Assembly (NCBI GenBank): GCA_023428695.1
Contig: JAEYWY010000013.1
Location: 1-64,000, forward strand
Reading direction: 5' to 3'
Length of the DNA stretch: 64,000 nucleotides
Origin: Bacteroidota bacterium
Lineage (GTDB): Bacteria; Bacteroidota; Bacteroidia; Cytophagales; Cyclobacteriaceae
Position 1 is the stretch's first letter; each line of letters begins with the position of its first letter. Under the pieces are notes generated by a model. The model searched no databases. It had not been told where the DNA came from and saw nothing but the letters and a program-made list of their open reading frames with translations. Both the position numbers and the translations under genes were made by a program. Shown here piece by piece: positions 48,961 through 57,519 of this stretch.

Positions 48961-49125
48961 ATGCTTCGCTGGACTATAATCTTCCTGGTAGTTGCAATTA
49001 TCGCAGCTATCTTTGGATTTGGTGGAATTGCGGCGGGTGCTGCTGGAATAGCAAAAGTCCTGTTCTTCCTGTTCTTGATACTGTTTGTGATATCGCTTAT
49101 AACAGGAATGGCTCGACGTCCGTAG
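48961..49125 (+). CDS. DUF1328 (YtjA-type) small membrane protein
   Basis: 54-residue protein. It begins MLRWTIIFLVVAIIAA, then the Gly/Ala turn FGFGGIAAGAAGIAK and a second hydrophobic helix LFFLFLILFVISLI. This is the whole DUF1328/YtjA pattern of two membrane spans. Function unknown, often induced by envelope or osmotic stress. A terminator follows 20 bases later, so it is monocistronic. Confidence 0.92.
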   Translation: MLRWTIIFLVVAIIAAIFGFGGIAAGAAGIAKVLFFLFLILFVISLITGMARRP

Positions 49126-49144
49126 TCGCCGGATTTACACCAGG

Positions 49145-49181
49145 AAGGTCTGTCAATCAATTATTGACAGACCTTTTTTTT
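49145..49181 (+). terminator. Rho-independent terminator after the DUF1328 gene
   Basis: Perfect 13-bp stem AAGGTCTGTCAAT / ATTGACAGACCTT with a 5-base loop, then a T run. Confidence 0.93.
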
Positions 49182-49209
49182 GGACAGCCCTCCCGTTGCA
49201 CGCCGTGAA

Positions 49210-49225
49210 TGGCATTACATTTTCA
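49210..49225 (+). promoter_or_regulatory. Sigma-54-like TGGCA box upstream of the DUF4142 gene
   Basis: TGGCATTACATTTTCA, 41 bases before ATG 49251. The -24 half matches; the -12 half is TTTCA against TTGCA, one base off. Confidence 0.4.
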
Positions 49226-49250
49226 AATTTTTGCTCTGTAACATTCAAAC

Positions 49251-49796
49251 ATGAGTGTACTGAGTCGAAACTGGATGTTGATCACGATCCTTTGTGTCCT
49301 GAATAGTTGCGGGGATGACTCTGGTAAAAGAAATATTCAGGGTCTCAACAAGGAAAAGTTCTCTTCGAAGGAAAAAAGAAGTGAGGCGAAATTCCTGGTT
49401 GATGTGATTGATAAGTCGCATGCTCTTCTTCGACTTGGCTCTCTCGGTGAGAAACATTTGTCCGATACGTCTGATCGAAATCTTGCGCATGATTTCGTGC
49501 AACGTCATACAAAGGTCACGCTGCGTTTGAAGACGTATGCCGAAAGCCGGGATATCACAACTCCGTTATCCGGCGAGTTTGACTCCGCACGGAATATTGA
49601 ACGTTTCACAAGAATGGAACCTGACAAATTCAATAAAGAATGGAGTGATCAGGTCGAAAAACTTAACGCAAGGCTCATGAAAGATATTCGCGACTATCGC
49701 GAGGAAGCTTCTGATTCGCTCAGGATACTTCTGGATAATACCACGTATCTGATGAGTCGGAATGACAGCTTGCTGAATACGCTCCGACAACAATAA
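49251..49796 (+). CDS. DUF4142 exported lipoprotein
   Basis: 181 residues. Signal with lipobox LNSC (Cys20). The body has the DUF4142 layout of a ferritin-like four-helix bundle: EAKFLVDVIDKSHALLRLG, NLAHDFVQRHTKVTLRL and the late helix with DKFNKEWSDQVEKL. Members are periplasmic or surface proteins linked to stress; biochemical role unknown. It precedes the BrkB-like operon by 23 bases and may lead it. Confidence 0.85.
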   Translation: MSVLSRNWMLITILCVLNSCGDDSGKRNIQGLNKEKFSSKEKRSEAKFLVDVIDKSHALLRLGSLGEKHLSDTSDRNLAHDFVQRHTKVTLRLKTYAESRDITTPLSGEFDSARNIERFTRMEPDKFNKEWSDQVEKLNARLMKDIRDYREEASDSLRILLDNTTYLMSRNDSLLNTLRQQ

Positions 49797-49819
49797 ACAT
49801 TTACTAACTCAATATTATC

Positions 49820-50158
49820 ATGAATAGTCCATCGAACCCCAACATTAAGGTTCCCTACATGCGGGATCTGACACAGTACCTGAACAAACTGCTGCAAGCG
49901 GGATACGACAAAAACTTCAAAGCCCAGGAAGATGGCTTATGCTGTTTGGAGACGGAGAAAATTTATCGTCCGGAGGATATTCACGTTGTGAACTTTTTTC
50001 GGTTCGAAGGGATTTCCGATCCTTCTGATAACTCCATACTATACGCAATTGAAGCAACCGATGGCGTTAAAGGTACCTTAATCAACGCCTACGGAGCGTA
50101 CTCGGATGAATACGTCGACAAGTTCATGAAGAAAGTCCGGATTGAGGAACGCGAATAA
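49820..50158 (+). CDS. Conserved small cytoplasmic protein (often mislabelled PRPP synthetase)
   Basis: 112 residues without signal or membrane span. The pattern LTQYLNKLLQAGYDKNFKAQ, RPEDIHVVNFFRFEG and SILYAIEATDGVKGTLINAYG is a common Bacteroidota family. Databases sometimes call it phosphoribosylpyrophosphate synthetase, but it is far too short and lacks that fold. Function unknown. 12 bases before the next gene. Confidence 0.8.
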   Translation: MNSPSNPNIKVPYMRDLTQYLNKLLQAGYDKNFKAQEDGLCCLETEKIYRPEDIHVVNFFRFEGISDPSDNSILYAIEATDGVKGTLINAYGAYSDEYVDKFMKKVRIEERE

Positions 50159-50170
50159 ATCTGTACGGGT

Positions 50171-51079
50171 TTGCGATTCTGGAGAGTATTGAAGAGAGCG
50201 GGTGTCGACTTCATCGAGGATCACGGGATGAAGCTTAGTGCATCGTTGTCGTACTATACGATATTTTCCATTGGTCCGGTCCTCATCATCATGATTTCAT
50301 TGGCCGGGTTGTTCTACGGTCGCGAGGCTGTAGAAGGAAAGATATATTATCAACTCAACGGCGTTCTCGGTAGCAATGCTGCGCTTCAGATTCAGGAAAT
50401 CATCCGGAATATTGAACATTCGCAGCTGAGCACGTCAGGTGCCGTCCTGGGTATTGCCATCCTGCTTGTAGGTGCGACAGGGGTGTTTACCGAAATACAG
50501 GATTCTATCAATTACATCTGGTCCGTAAAGGCAAAGCCGCAGAAAGGTTGGCTGAAACTTGTGGTCAATCGCGTCATTAGTTTTTCGCTCATCGTAAGTT
50601 TCGGATTTGTACTCCTTGTCAGTCTTATCATTCACGCCCTGGTTGATCTGCTTTACGATAACATTATCAACCTCTTTGATGAGGCTACTGTTTACATTTT
50701 TCAGGCAATCAACTATGTTTTCCTTTTTGTTATCATCTCCACGCTTTTTGCAATAATTTTTAAGGTATTGCCTGATGCGCGAATAAGCTGGCGGGATGCA
50801 TTTGTTGGCGCTGCCTTCACAGCTGCGTTGTTCATGATAGGCAAATATCTCATCGGATTATATATCGTGAACTCAAATGTTGGCGTGACCTTCGGCGCCG
50901 CGGCCTCTATCGTATTGATCTTACTGTGGGTCTATTACTCGTCTATAATTCTTTATTTCGGCGCCGAGTTTACCAAGGTGTATGCCCTCACTTTTGGTGC
51001 TGGTATCGAACCGGATAAGACTGCGGTATTCATCGTTAAACAGGAAGTCAGGGAAATTGACTTTGACAAATTGAAATAA
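50171..51079 (+). CDS. YihY/BrkB-like membrane protein
   Basis: 302 residues with six predicted spans. The YihY/UPF0761 marks are LSASLSYYTIFSIGPVLIIM at the start, TGVFTEIQDSINYIW in the middle and LLWVYYSSIILYFGAEF in the last span. Function unsettled; an old RNase BN label is wrong. Only a TTG (50171) is available as start. Same direction and tight spacing with its neighbours (6 bases to the SDR gene). Confidence 0.9.
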   Translation: MRFWRVLKRAGVDFIEDHGMKLSASLSYYTIFSIGPVLIIMISLAGLFYGREAVEGKIYYQLNGVLGSNAALQIQEIIRNIEHSQLSTSGAVLGIAILLVGATGVFTEIQDSINYIWSVKAKPQKGWLKLVVNRVISFSLIVSFGFVLLVSLIIHALVDLLYDNIINLFDEATVYIFQAINYVFLFVIISTLFAIIFKVLPDARISWRDAFVGAAFTAALFMIGKYLIGLYIVNSNVGVTFGAAASIVLILLWVYYSSIILYFGAEFTKVYALTFGAGIEPDKTAVFIVKQEVREIDFDKLK

Positions 51080-51085
51080 TACATC

Positions 51086-51898
51086 ATGAAAAAATCAAAA
51101 CTGGTCGACAAAAAGTTTGTCGCGATTCGGTCGGACTATAAGAGCGCCTGGCGACTTGAAAATAAGGTAGCGATAATAACCGGTGGTGATAGTGGTATTG
51201 GCAGGGCTATCTCCGTTCATTACGCAGCCGAGGGAGCTGACATCGCTATTGTTTACCACAGGAGTGACGGCGATGCCAGGGAGACGCAGGAGATGGTGGA
51301 GGCTTATGGCAAACAGTGTGTCCTGTTTAAAGGAGATATCGCCAATGAAAAATTTTGTCGGGAAGTCGTCAGGGATACGGTTCGGAAACTGAAGCGCCTG
51401 GACATTCTTGTCAATAACGCAGGTACTCACGAAAATGCGGACGACCTTCTTGAGATAACATCGAAACAATGGCAGCGGACATTTGATGTCAATGTGTCTT
51501 CTTTTTTTTATTTTGCAAGAGCCGCTTTATCGAAAATGGAGAAGGGCGGATGTATTATCAATACCACCTCAGTTACAGCATACCGGGGAAGTGATCACCT
51601 TATCGATTACGCATCTACGAAGGGAGCTATCGTTTCATTCACGCGCTCACTGGCAAAAAATCTCGCGGGCGAAGGAATACGTGTCAATGCAGTGGCGCCC
51701 GGGCCGGTATGGACACCGTTGATTACAGCGTCGTTTAGCAAATCGCACATTGATAAATTCGGAAAAAGCACGCCGATGGGTCGTGCAGGTTATCCTTACG
51801 AAGTCGCACCGGCATATGTCTTCCTCGCCTCTGATGATGCTTCATATATTACCGGGCAGGTGATTCATATTAATGGCGGTGAAGTAGTGGGTGGGTAA
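51086..51898 (+). CDS. SDR-family NAD(P)-dependent oxidoreductase (YghA-like)
   Basis: 270-residue cytoplasmic short-chain dehydrogenase. Cofactor loop TGGDSGIGRA, the NNAGT strand, catalytic Ser in NTTSVTAY and the YASTK catalytic Tyr/Lys pair are all present. An N-terminal extension before the Rossmann fold is like YghA-type stress dehydrogenases. Substrate not deducible. Probably co-transcribed from 49820. Confidence 0.9.
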   Translation: MKKSKLVDKKFVAIRSDYKSAWRLENKVAIITGGDSGIGRAISVHYAAEGADIAIVYHRSDGDARETQEMVEAYGKQCVLFKGDIANEKFCREVVRDTVRKLKRLDILVNNAGTHENADDLLEITSKQWQRTFDVNVSSFFYFARAALSKMEKGGCIINTTSVTAYRGSDHLIDYASTKGAIVSFTRSLAKNLAGEGIRVNAVAPGPVWTPLITASFSKSHIDKFGKSTPMGRAGYPYEVAPAYVFLASDDASYITGQVIHINGGEVVGG

Positions 51899-51987
51899 CA
51901 AGCCGGCGGCTAGCCGTATCGTGGAATGCGGAAACAGTCGGTCGCAAAATTTCTGTAGAACCCACTTCCCAAAACTTACGTACAATA

Positions 51988-52003
51988 TGGCATTGCTGTA
52001 GCT
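51988..52003 (+). promoter_or_regulatory. Sigma-54-like promoter upstream of 52065
   Basis: TGGCATTGCTGTAGCT has GG and GC separated by exactly 10 bases, the core sigma-54 rule, 77 bases before ATG 52065. Best -12 match of the set (TAGCT against TTGCW). Confidence 0.42.
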
Positions 52004-52064
52004 GGAGCGTTGGTTCAGCAGGGCATTTTATTTTCATCATTTTCAGAAAATAAAGATTTCTGCT

Positions 52065-52310
52065 ATGGCGGCAATGATTGTGATTTCTTTCCTGGTTGGA
52101 TATGCAGCTTTCATGTTTCTGGGCTACTTCCTATTTCGCGCGCTGTTCCCCACAGATCAAAAGCTCGCGTACAAATATCAGACAGAGAAGATGGTGCTAC
52201 TGCAGCGCGCGCAACGTGTGAGACGCCGTGAACGCATTCGTGTACGCGAACCGAAACATGTCGACGAACCGGTATTCGCCCTGACTCCTTACAAACTTGG
52301 GAACTCATGA
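52065..52310 (+). CDS. Small membrane protein with basic tail
   Basis: 81 residues: one N-terminal hydrophobic helix (about 3-27; VISFLVGYAAFMFLGYF), then a Lys/Arg-rich cytoplasmic tail (RAQRVRRRERIRVREPK). No domain recognised. Its stop overlaps the next ATG (ATGA), so the pair is translationally coupled. Confidence 0.68.
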   Translation: MAAMIVISFLVGYAAFMFLGYFLFRALFPTDQKLAYKYQTEKMVLLQRAQRVRRRERIRVREPKHVDEPVFALTPYKLGNS

Positions 52311-52690
52311 AGTTTGTAGTGGCAATTACCTTTGTGATGTGCGCGTTATGCATCACGCATGCGTATTCGCAAATTGGTCGTCATGAGGAGCCGATTGACA
52401 CAATATCTATGGGTGGCGCCGAGCAGGACAGGCAGACCATGCAGATGGAGAGACACGATGAATTACATTCGACCTTGCTGACACTTCGTGACTCTGTCAA
52501 AACGCTGATGAGATCAGATCACCGGGATCACACGAGTAACAGTTCTGCGAAACTTGCGGAACAACGAGCGAAGATCGATAAACTTATCAAGGGTTTTGAT
52601 GCAACAGAACGGGATGAATCCTTAATGAGGAAGGCCGAAATTGTCATACAGGAAACCCGCCGCCGATTGCGCGAAGTAACAAAAGACTGA
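52307..52690 (+). CDS. Small exported helical protein, function unknown
   Basis: 127 residues. Signal peptide (about 1-22, ending THAYSQ), then a charged helical body likely to form a coiled coil (KLAEQRAKIDKLIKGFDATE). No family recognised. Coupled to the membrane protein at 52065. Confidence 0.7.
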   Translation: MKFVVAITFVMCALCITHAYSQIGRHEEPIDTISMGGAEQDRQTMQMERHDELHSTLLTLRDSVKTLMRSDHRDHTSNSSAKLAEQRAKIDKLIKGFDATERDESLMRKAEIVIQETRRRLREVTKD

Positions 52691-52798
52691 GTCGTTTTTC
52701 GGGAGTCAAACATTGACAATTCACTACCCGACGGAGCGCAAATACTCCAGACGCCTGCTTAAATTCCACACTTTCTGCCCTTTATTAGTTAACTTACG

Positions 52799-52815
52799 TT
52801 CCCCAATATGGGGAA
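52799..52815 (+). promoter_or_regulatory. Palindrome in the 270-base gap before rpoN
   Basis: TTCCCC-aatat-GGGGAA, a perfect 6-bp inverted repeat. No T run follows, so a protein-binding site is as likely as an RNA stem. The rest of 52691-52960 shows no gene and no clear TAnnTTTG promoter. Confidence 0.3.
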
Positions 52816-52960
52816 ATTTATACTCGTGTCCTCATTCTGCGGGGAGCGTTTGTTGTGATATCTTTTTGTAAGCGGCTGTGTATCAGGTTTTTGTCAGAAT
52901 TGAAATTTTTGGATCGCTGGTTGTAAGACTAAGTGCTCGTGACCTAAAAGACCAAACTCT

Positions 52961-54403
52961 ATGCTGTATCAACATATAACCCAGAAACAACAACTCAAGA
53001 TACATCCTCAGCAACTTCAGATGTTGCATCTTTTCCATCTGAATACGATCGAACTGGAACAACGTATTCAGAATGAGCTCGAGGAGAATCCACTCATCGA
53101 ACAGAACGCTGACGCGGATCTGCAGACCGAGAAAAACGACAAAGATGAACCTCAGGAATATCAGGATTGGGATGAATATGCATACGATGACACTCCCGAC
53201 TATCACCAGAATAATCCTCAGTTTTCAAAGCAGGAAATCCTTCCGAGCAAAACCCTGGTAACGATATCTGATTTCAGGGAAGAAGCAATCAATCAACTTA
53301 ATCTTTCATCTGCGCTCAACGAAGATGAAAAACAACTTGGATACTTCATCATCAATTGTTTGAGTGATGAGGGTTTCCTTGAAGGTGACGCCGATAGTAT
53401 CGCCGACGACTATTCGCTCAAACAATTGAAAATTATTGATCCTGCACAGGTACAAAAAGTTATTAACCACCTGCGGACTTTTGAACCGGTTGGTCTGGCA
53501 ACATCATGTATCCGTGAATGTATGCTTGCACAACTGAAGCGCATGAACACCAAAGAACCGGACGTGAAACTGGCAATCCGGATACTTGAAGATTATTACA
53601 ACGAACTGAAGGGCCGGAACTTCAACCGCATTCTCGATGCGCTGGATATCGATGAAGAGGATTTTAATCTCACACTTGATCTCCTGTCCACGCTCAAACT
53701 CAAGCCGGTACCAAAAGGTGACAGTTCACCCGTTCAGCAGGATACGATCATTCCTGATTTTATTGTTACTCAGCAAGACAACACCTTGCATGTTTCGTTG
53801 TACAAGGAAAAGGCATCTTCACTGAAAATCAATTCATCATGGAAGGCTAAAGTTCACGACATCGAGAAAAGCAACGGCGATCAGGCAACAGCGCGTTATC
53901 TTTCAAATAAACTGAGCGCCGCGGAATGGTTCGTTAATGCAATCAAGCAACGCGAGTCGACCATGCTGAAGGTGATGAAAGCTATTGTGAAACTTCAGTA
54001 CGACTATTTCACCACAGGTGATGAGTTGCTGCTCAAACCTATGATTCTCAAGAACGTCGCCGATATGGTCGGCGTCGATATATCAACCGTATCGCGTATT
54101 ACATGTAACAAGTACGTCCAAACTCCATCGGGAAACATGCTGATCAAGAATTTGTTCAACGAGGGGATCACGAACCAGGAAGGTGTCGCAGTGAGTGTGA
54201 GAAAGGTTCAGGAAGCAATCCAACAGGTAATCATGGCGGAAGACAAAAACAGTCCTTATTCCGATCAACAGATTGCGACTCTATTGGCTAACCGCGGTCT
54301 CAAGATTGCAAGGCGGACGGTTGCCAAATACCGGGATGAACTCAGAATTCCGGCAGCTCAACTCCGGTGGAATACGATTCACCATCGTACGGCTGCTGCT
54401 TAA
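52961..54403 (+). CDS. rpoN: RNA polymerase sigma-54 factor
   Basis: 480 residues. Gln/Leu-rich region I (QKQQLKIHPQQLQMLHLF, NELEENPLIEQN) for activator response, an acidic region II (about 50-90), the core-binding domain, the HTH (DMVGVDISTVSRI) and the invariant RpoN box ARRTVAKYRDEL (about 449-460) for -24 recognition. Complete. Sigma-54 needs an AAA+ activator; one is encoded 14 bases downstream, in the same apparent operon. Confidence 0.97.
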   Translation: MLYQHITQKQQLKIHPQQLQMLHLFHLNTIELEQRIQNELEENPLIEQNADADLQTEKNDKDEPQEYQDWDEYAYDDTPDYHQNNPQFSKQEILPSKTLVTISDFREEAINQLNLSSALNEDEKQLGYFIINCLSDEGFLEGDADSIADDYSLKQLKIIDPAQVQKVINHLRTFEPVGLATSCIRECMLAQLKRMNTKEPDVKLAIRILEDYYNELKGRNFNRILDALDIDEEDFNLTLDLLSTLKLKPVPKGDSSPVQQDTIIPDFIVTQQDNTLHVSLYKEKASSLKINSSWKAKVHDIEKSNGDQATARYLSNKLSAAEWFVNAIKQRESTMLKVMKAIVKLQYDYFTTGDELLLKPMILKNVADMVGVDISTVSRITCNKYVQTPSGNMLIKNLFNEGITNQEGVAVSVRKVQEAIQQVIMAEDKNSPYSDQQIATLLANRGLKIARRTVAKYRDELRIPAAQLRWNTIHHRTAAA

Positions 54404-54417
54404 CTTAAACATACACA

Positions 54418-55947
54418 ATGGCGAAAATTTTGATTATTGACGACGAGAAGGACTTGTGCCTTGTCCTCAGTCGTTTTCTTTCCAAACACGGTTACGAAGT
54501 TCTGGAGGCACACAAGGGCAAGAAAGCTCTTGAGATTATCAACGAAAGTGTTCCCGATCTTATCCTTTGCGATTTCATGCTTGAGGATATGGATGGAACC
54601 ACTGTGCTTAAGGCGATTAAAGAAATTAATCCCTCAACACCTGTAATTATCATCACAGGCTTTAGCAACATCAAGACTGCTGTTGAGGTTATGCGCCTTG
54701 GAGCCGTTGACTACGTGATCAAGCCGCTGATTCCGGAAGAAATTCTCTTGACGATCAGAAAGGCTCTTGATCGTGCGCTGCTTCCTGTTCCGGACCAGGT
54801 ATCTCAGACTTCGACACCGTCCGGCGGTCGGAATGATAAGCCGACCCCGCGAAGGAGTTCTTCGCAAAACGGAAAGTCCGAATACATCTTCGGTGACAGT
54901 CCCTATTTCAAAAATATCCTGAAACAGATTGACCTGGTTGCACCGACGAATTACAGCGTAATCATTTACGGTGAAAGCGGAAGCGGAAAGGAAGCTATCG
55001 CTCAGGAAATTCATAAGCGCAGCAGGCGTAGTCACAAACCATTCGTGGCTATCGACTGCGGCGTGCTCTCAAAGGAACTTGCAGGCAGTGAATTGTTCGG
55101 CCACGAAAAAGGATCCTTCACCGGTGCACTCAATCAGAAGATCGGAAGTTTTGAGATTGCCAATGAGGGCACGATCTTCCTCGATGAGATTGCCAACCTT
55201 TCGTACGACGTGCAGATATCACTGCTTCGTGTGGTACAGGAAAGGAAAATGCGCCGTGTAGGCGGAACAAAAGACATTGATCTTGATGTCCGCATTATCG
55301 TAGCAAGTAATGAAAAACTGTGGGATGCAGCGGGTGCAGGGAAGTTGCGTGAAGACCTGTATCACAGGTTCAACGAATTTGCCATCCAGGTGGCGCCGCT
55401 GCGGGAACGCCCCGGTGACATTATGATTTTTGCAAATCACTTCCTGGGTATTGCCAATGATGAGCTTAATAAAAATATCAAAGGCTTCCATCCTGAAGTA
55501 GAACGCCTGTTTCAGTCGTACGTATGGTATGGAAACCTGCGTGAATTGAAAAACGTCGTGAAACGCGCCACACTCCTTTGTGACGAAGAGTATATCGATG
55601 TAAAAAGCATTCCGTTCGAGCTTACCAACTTTGCAAAGCTGCAGTTTGATAATTCATCGAGTGACTTGACTCAGCCCATACAGGTTACGGGAGTCACGCC
55701 TTATCCGGTAGCGTCAGGTTCGATGGCAGGAGGTTACACGCCAGTGAAGAAACCTGTACTGAGGGAACAAAGCCTGAAAAGCGCCGGTATCGACGCCGAG
55801 TATGAGCTGATCCTTGAGGCATTGAAGAAAGTTAACTTCAACAAGAGTAAAGCCGCCAAGGTACTTCAGATTGACAGGAAAACTTTGTATAATAAGATCA
55901 GACAATACCAGGAATTGAGAGGCGAGAAGTTTGAGTCTGAAATATGA
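54418..55947 (+). CDS. NtrC-family sigma-54-dependent response regulator
   Basis: 509-residue enhancer-binding activator. Receiver domain with phospho-acceptor Asp52 (LILCDFML) and Lys in VIKPL; a Ser/Pro-rich linker (about 130-160); AAA+ domain with Walker A GESGSGKE (185-192), sigma-54 contact loop GSFTGA (232-237) and Walker B GTIFLDEI; and a Fis-type HTH at the end (about 466-505; NFNKSKAAKVLQIDRKTLYNKI). All parts intact; GSFTGA rather than GAFTGA is a known working variant. It overlaps the kinase downstream by 4 bases. Confidence 0.96.
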   Translation: MAKILIIDDEKDLCLVLSRFLSKHGYEVLEAHKGKKALEIINESVPDLILCDFMLEDMDGTTVLKAIKEINPSTPVIIITGFSNIKTAVEVMRLGAVDYVIKPLIPEEILLTIRKALDRALLPVPDQVSQTSTPSGGRNDKPTPRRSSSQNGKSEYIFGDSPYFKNILKQIDLVAPTNYSVIIYGESGSGKEAIAQEIHKRSRRSHKPFVAIDCGVLSKELAGSELFGHEKGSFTGALNQKIGSFEIANEGTIFLDEIANLSYDVQISLLRVVQERKMRRVGGTKDIDLDVRIIVASNEKLWDAAGAGKLREDLYHRFNEFAIQVAPLRERPGDIMIFANHFLGIANDELNKNIKGFHPEVERLFQSYVWYGNLRELKNVVKRATLLCDEEYIDVKSIPFELTNFAKLQFDNSSSDLTQPIQVTGVTPYPVASGSMAGGYTPVKKPVLREQSLKSAGIDAEYELILEALKKVNFNKSKAAKVLQIDRKTLYNKIRQYQELRGEKFESEI

Positions 55948-57518
55948 ATGAAACCGTTCAGTTTTCGACTGCTCGAGTGAAATCAACGGAAAAGGAACAA
56001 AGTACGCTGGAAAACTACATCAATTTTTTCCCGGCTCCGGTCTATGTGGTAGATCCGAACCGGATGGAATTTCTTTCAATAAACGACGTGCTCCGTGAAT
56101 TGCTCGGATTTTCCGAAAGTGATGTGGAATTGTTGGGTTCGAATGTGTCATCCTTCCTTCATAAGGAGGATGACAATCTTTTCCGTACGACCCTGCAAAG
56201 TCTGAATACCGGCGGCAATGCGACAACGCATACGTTCACAGTTCGCTTTAATAAAAAGGATGGCGGCTGTATCTATGCAAGGAACGTTTGCCGCGCCATT
56301 TCCGATGAAGGATGGCCGCGGGGATCTCTGTTCTGTGTCGTCGAAAATATCAGCGACCAGGTTCGCGCTGAAGAAGAATTGCATGCAATTCGTCAGCTTT
56401 TTCATGAAACAGAACGCCTCATCCTCTTTGGTACCTGGAGTTGGACACCGTCTACTGATAAACTTGAATGGACTGACGGCATGTATGCCCTACTTGATTA
56501 CTCCAGGGGTGAGGTTGGTCATGTTGACAACGAATTTTTCCAAAAGCATATCGTTCCAGATCATATAAATGTTCTCCGCCAGGCAGTAGCAGACGTGATG
56601 GAGCAGAAAAAGGATTTTGACCGCGAATTCGTTATTCGTACACGAAACGGCCGCGAGAAATTTGTACACAGCAAGGGCAAGCCGATCCTTGACAAGGACG
56701 GTAACATCAAGAAGATAGTCGGCATAACCAGGGATGTGACGCATAAGAAGACCTTTGAAAAGGAGCGTGAACGTTACATTCGTGAGCTCAACAGATCGAA
56801 TAAGGAACTGGAAGAATTCGCGTACGTGGCATCCCACGATATGCACGAGCCGCTGCGGAAGATTCTTACGTTTTCCGAACGCCTGAAAAGTAAATACATC
56901 AACGCGCTGGGTGAAAACGGTAAATTGTATCTCGAACGGATTTCGGCTTCCGCCGGAAACATGAGAAACCTGATCGACAACCTGCTTGAGTTCTCAAGAG
57001 TATCGAGGGGGACGCGTAACTTTGAACGCTGCGACCTGAATGCAATTCTCCATGATGTAATCTCCGACCAGGAATTAAAGATCGAAGAAACAACTACCCG
57101 GATTTCTGTTGAAAAACTTCCTGAAATCGAGGGCGTACAATCCGAATTGCGGCAACTCTTTAATAACCTTATCGGAAACGCCCTGAAGTTCAGGAAAAAA
57201 GATACCCCGCCGGTGATTACTATTTCATCCCACCGGCTTACACATAAGGAGAAGTCTGACTTGTTGCTTCCGTTCAATCAGCTTTTCTACAGAATTGATG
57301 TCGCGGATAACGGGATCGGTTTTGAAGGGATTTACGCTGAGAAAATATTCGAGATATTTCAGCGACTTCATGGAAAGTCGGACTACAGCGGATCAGGTAT
57401 AGGCCTTGCGATCTGCAAGAAGATCGCAGAAAATCATGGCGGGTGGATACATGCAACGGGAGCGGCAGATGCCGGTGCAACGTTTTCGGTAATTCTGCCT
57501 GAAAAACAAAGTCATTAG
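55944..57518 (+). CDS. PAS-domain sensor histidine kinase
   Basis: 524 residues, no signal or membrane span, so a cytoplasmic kinase. Two PAS/PAC units (about 25-145 and 150-275), then HisKA with phospho-acceptor His298 in VASHDMHEPL and an HATPase domain with N box LFNNLIGNALKFR and G boxes ADNGIGF and GSGIGLAI. Domain build resembles Cytophagales phytochrome-like kinases. ATG overlaps the activator's stop, so the two are probably cognate partners or parts of one circuit. Confidence 0.93.
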   Translation: MNETVQFSTARVKSTEKEQSTLENYINFFPAPVYVVDPNRMEFLSINDVLRELLGFSESDVELLGSNVSSFLHKEDDNLFRTTLQSLNTGGNATTHTFTVRFNKKDGGCIYARNVCRAISDEGWPRGSLFCVVENISDQVRAEEELHAIRQLFHETERLILFGTWSWTPSTDKLEWTDGMYALLDYSRGEVGHVDNEFFQKHIVPDHINVLRQAVADVMEQKKDFDREFVIRTRNGREKFVHSKGKPILDKDGNIKKIVGITRDVTHKKTFEKERERYIRELNRSNKELEEFAYVASHDMHEPLRKILTFSERLKSKYINALGENGKLYLERISASAGNMRNLIDNLLEFSRVSRGTRNFERCDLNAILHDVISDQELKIEETTTRISVEKLPEIEGVQSELRQLFNNLIGNALKFRKKDTPPVITISSHRLTHKEKSDLLLPFNQLFYRIDVADNGIGFEGIYAEKIFEIFQRLHGKSDYSGSGIGLAICKKIAENHGGWIHATGAADAGATFSVILPEKQSH

Positions 57519-57519
57519 C

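Noticed and set aside
49820..50158. PRPP synthetase
   Set aside because: A label often transferred in databases; 112 residues without the PRPP-binding loop cannot be that enzyme.
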